From Pseudonocardia terrae (GTDB lineage Bacteria; Actinomycetota; Actinomycetes; Mycobacteriales; Pseudonocardiaceae): a stretch of DNA of 64,000 nucleotides. A program made the translations under genes and the position numbers. The first letter of the stretch is position 1. Each line of letters opens with the position of its first letter. The DNA lies in NCBI RefSeq assembly GCF_021343995.1, contig NZ_JAJTTE010000033.1, positions 21,444-85,443 on the forward strand, read 5' to 3'. The notes under the pieces were generated by a model. It was not told where the DNA came from and did not search any database. It worked only from the letters and a program-made list of their open reading frames with translations. Shown here piece by piece: positions 61,850 to 64,000 of this stretch.

Positions 61850-61882
61850 AGAAGGCCCCGCAGCAGTGCTGCGGGGCCTTCT
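61850..61882 (-). terminator. rRNA operon terminator
   Basis: AGAAGGCCCCGCAGCA pairs with TGCTGCGGGGCCTTCT, followed on the minus strand by TGCGTTTCC. It lies 10 bp beyond the 5S 3' end. Confidence 0.85.
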
Positions 61883-61892
61883 CGATGTTTGA

Positions 61893-62010
61893 TGTCGGCG
61901 GCGACCTACTCTCCCACACCCTGGCGAGTGCAGTACCATCGGCGCTGGAGGGCTTAGCTTCCGGGTTCGGGATGGGACCGGGCGTTCCCCCTCCGCCATG
62001 ACCACCGACA
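61893..62010 (-). rRNA. rrf: 5S ribosomal RNA
   Basis: About 118 nt on the minus strand, starting TGTCGGTGGTCATGGCGGAG and ending AGTAGGTCGCCGCCGAC. The CCCGAACCCGGAAGCTAAG core and GCGCCGATGGTACTG are universal 5S segments. Ends are exact to within a few bases. Confidence 0.96.
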
Positions 62011-62139
62011 ACACTATTCACCTATCCCCCACCCCGCCCCGACAGAAGTCGTGGGAGGGGTGACGGGGTCGACCACCAACCACACAGCCCAACCGGACTG
62101 CTGGTCGTGTGCTCAGGGTCACACAGTGGATGCGAACAA

Positions 62140-64000
<1,861 letters not shown>

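Overview
The window is strongly G+C-rich and densely coded, with many GTG starts and short convergent gaps. Its content is that of a filamentous-type actinobacterium. A mycofactocin-family regulator beside two mycofactocin-type SDRs, an XRE/HBHA/DUF2516 block like the Mycobacterium Rv0474-Rv0476 block, a class F sortase and IS630 DNA all fit Pseudonocardiaceae, plausibly Pseudonocardia. The genus is inference; no search was run.

Layout. 1-8.5 kb: edge-truncated FAD-linked oxidase, Lon, a YbaK-type deacylase with a DUF2516 protein, an HBHA-like protein with its XRE regulator, paired CrcB fluoride exporters, a DUF445 protein and a stand-alone prim-pol-like protein. 8.8-13 kb: epimerase, cold-shock protein, acyl-CoA desaturase, a Pro-rich secreted protein. 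12.5-15.1 kb: MftR-like regulator divergent from two mycofactocin-type SDRs. 15.1-20.5 kb: a kinase-gene remnant, a SigG-like ECF sigma factor, a secreted His-rich protein, a GT39-like membrane enzyme, a SUMF1-fold protein, and tRNA-Phe, -Asp and -Glu. 20.7-23.1 kb: copper module csoR-copZ with a clear operator, an RHH-like protein, an SGNH hydrolase. 23.4-33.5 kb: PrpE-like ligase, Excalibur protein plus class F sortase, ferredoxin, acyl-CoA ligase, MFS carrier, DUF72, M20 hydrolase, beta-lactamase-fold hydrolase. 33.9-42.5 kb: HrpA helicase, acyl-CoA dehydrogenase and ligase, and a cysteine dioxygenase-rhodanese operon. 42.7-48.2 kb: one 1813-residue signalling protein. 48.3-56.4 kb: acetoacetate-decarboxylase-like protein, monoglyceride-lipase-like hydrolase, a membrane-anchored acidic protein, MalQ, a hydratase, an RraA-like protein, SRPBCC plus ArsR. 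56.4-58.1 kb: an intact IS630-type element. 58.1-64 kb: small conserved protein, lipid kinase, EamA carrier, S4 protein, PyrD, then 5S and 23S rRNA on the minus strand, the 23S cut by the window edge.

Most interesting points. The 1813-residue protein joins a hybrid histidine kinase, a receiver, PAS and GAF sensors, a PP2C/RsbU-type phosphatase, an RsbW-type kinase domain and an RsbV-type STAS domain, so all modules of a partner switch lie in one chain. The cysteine dioxygenase operon is preceded by a 13-codon ORF with adjacent Cys codons, a candidate cysteine-sensing leader. The IS630 element sits in the CTAG that forms the arsR stop codon and keeps the stop; its transposase and passenger gene both end inside the terminal repeats with the same last five residues. 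A 22-bp repeat family and a separate palindromic repeat occupy convergent gene junctions. Several genes have a TANNNT box 6-8 bases before the start codon, the layout of leaderless transcripts.
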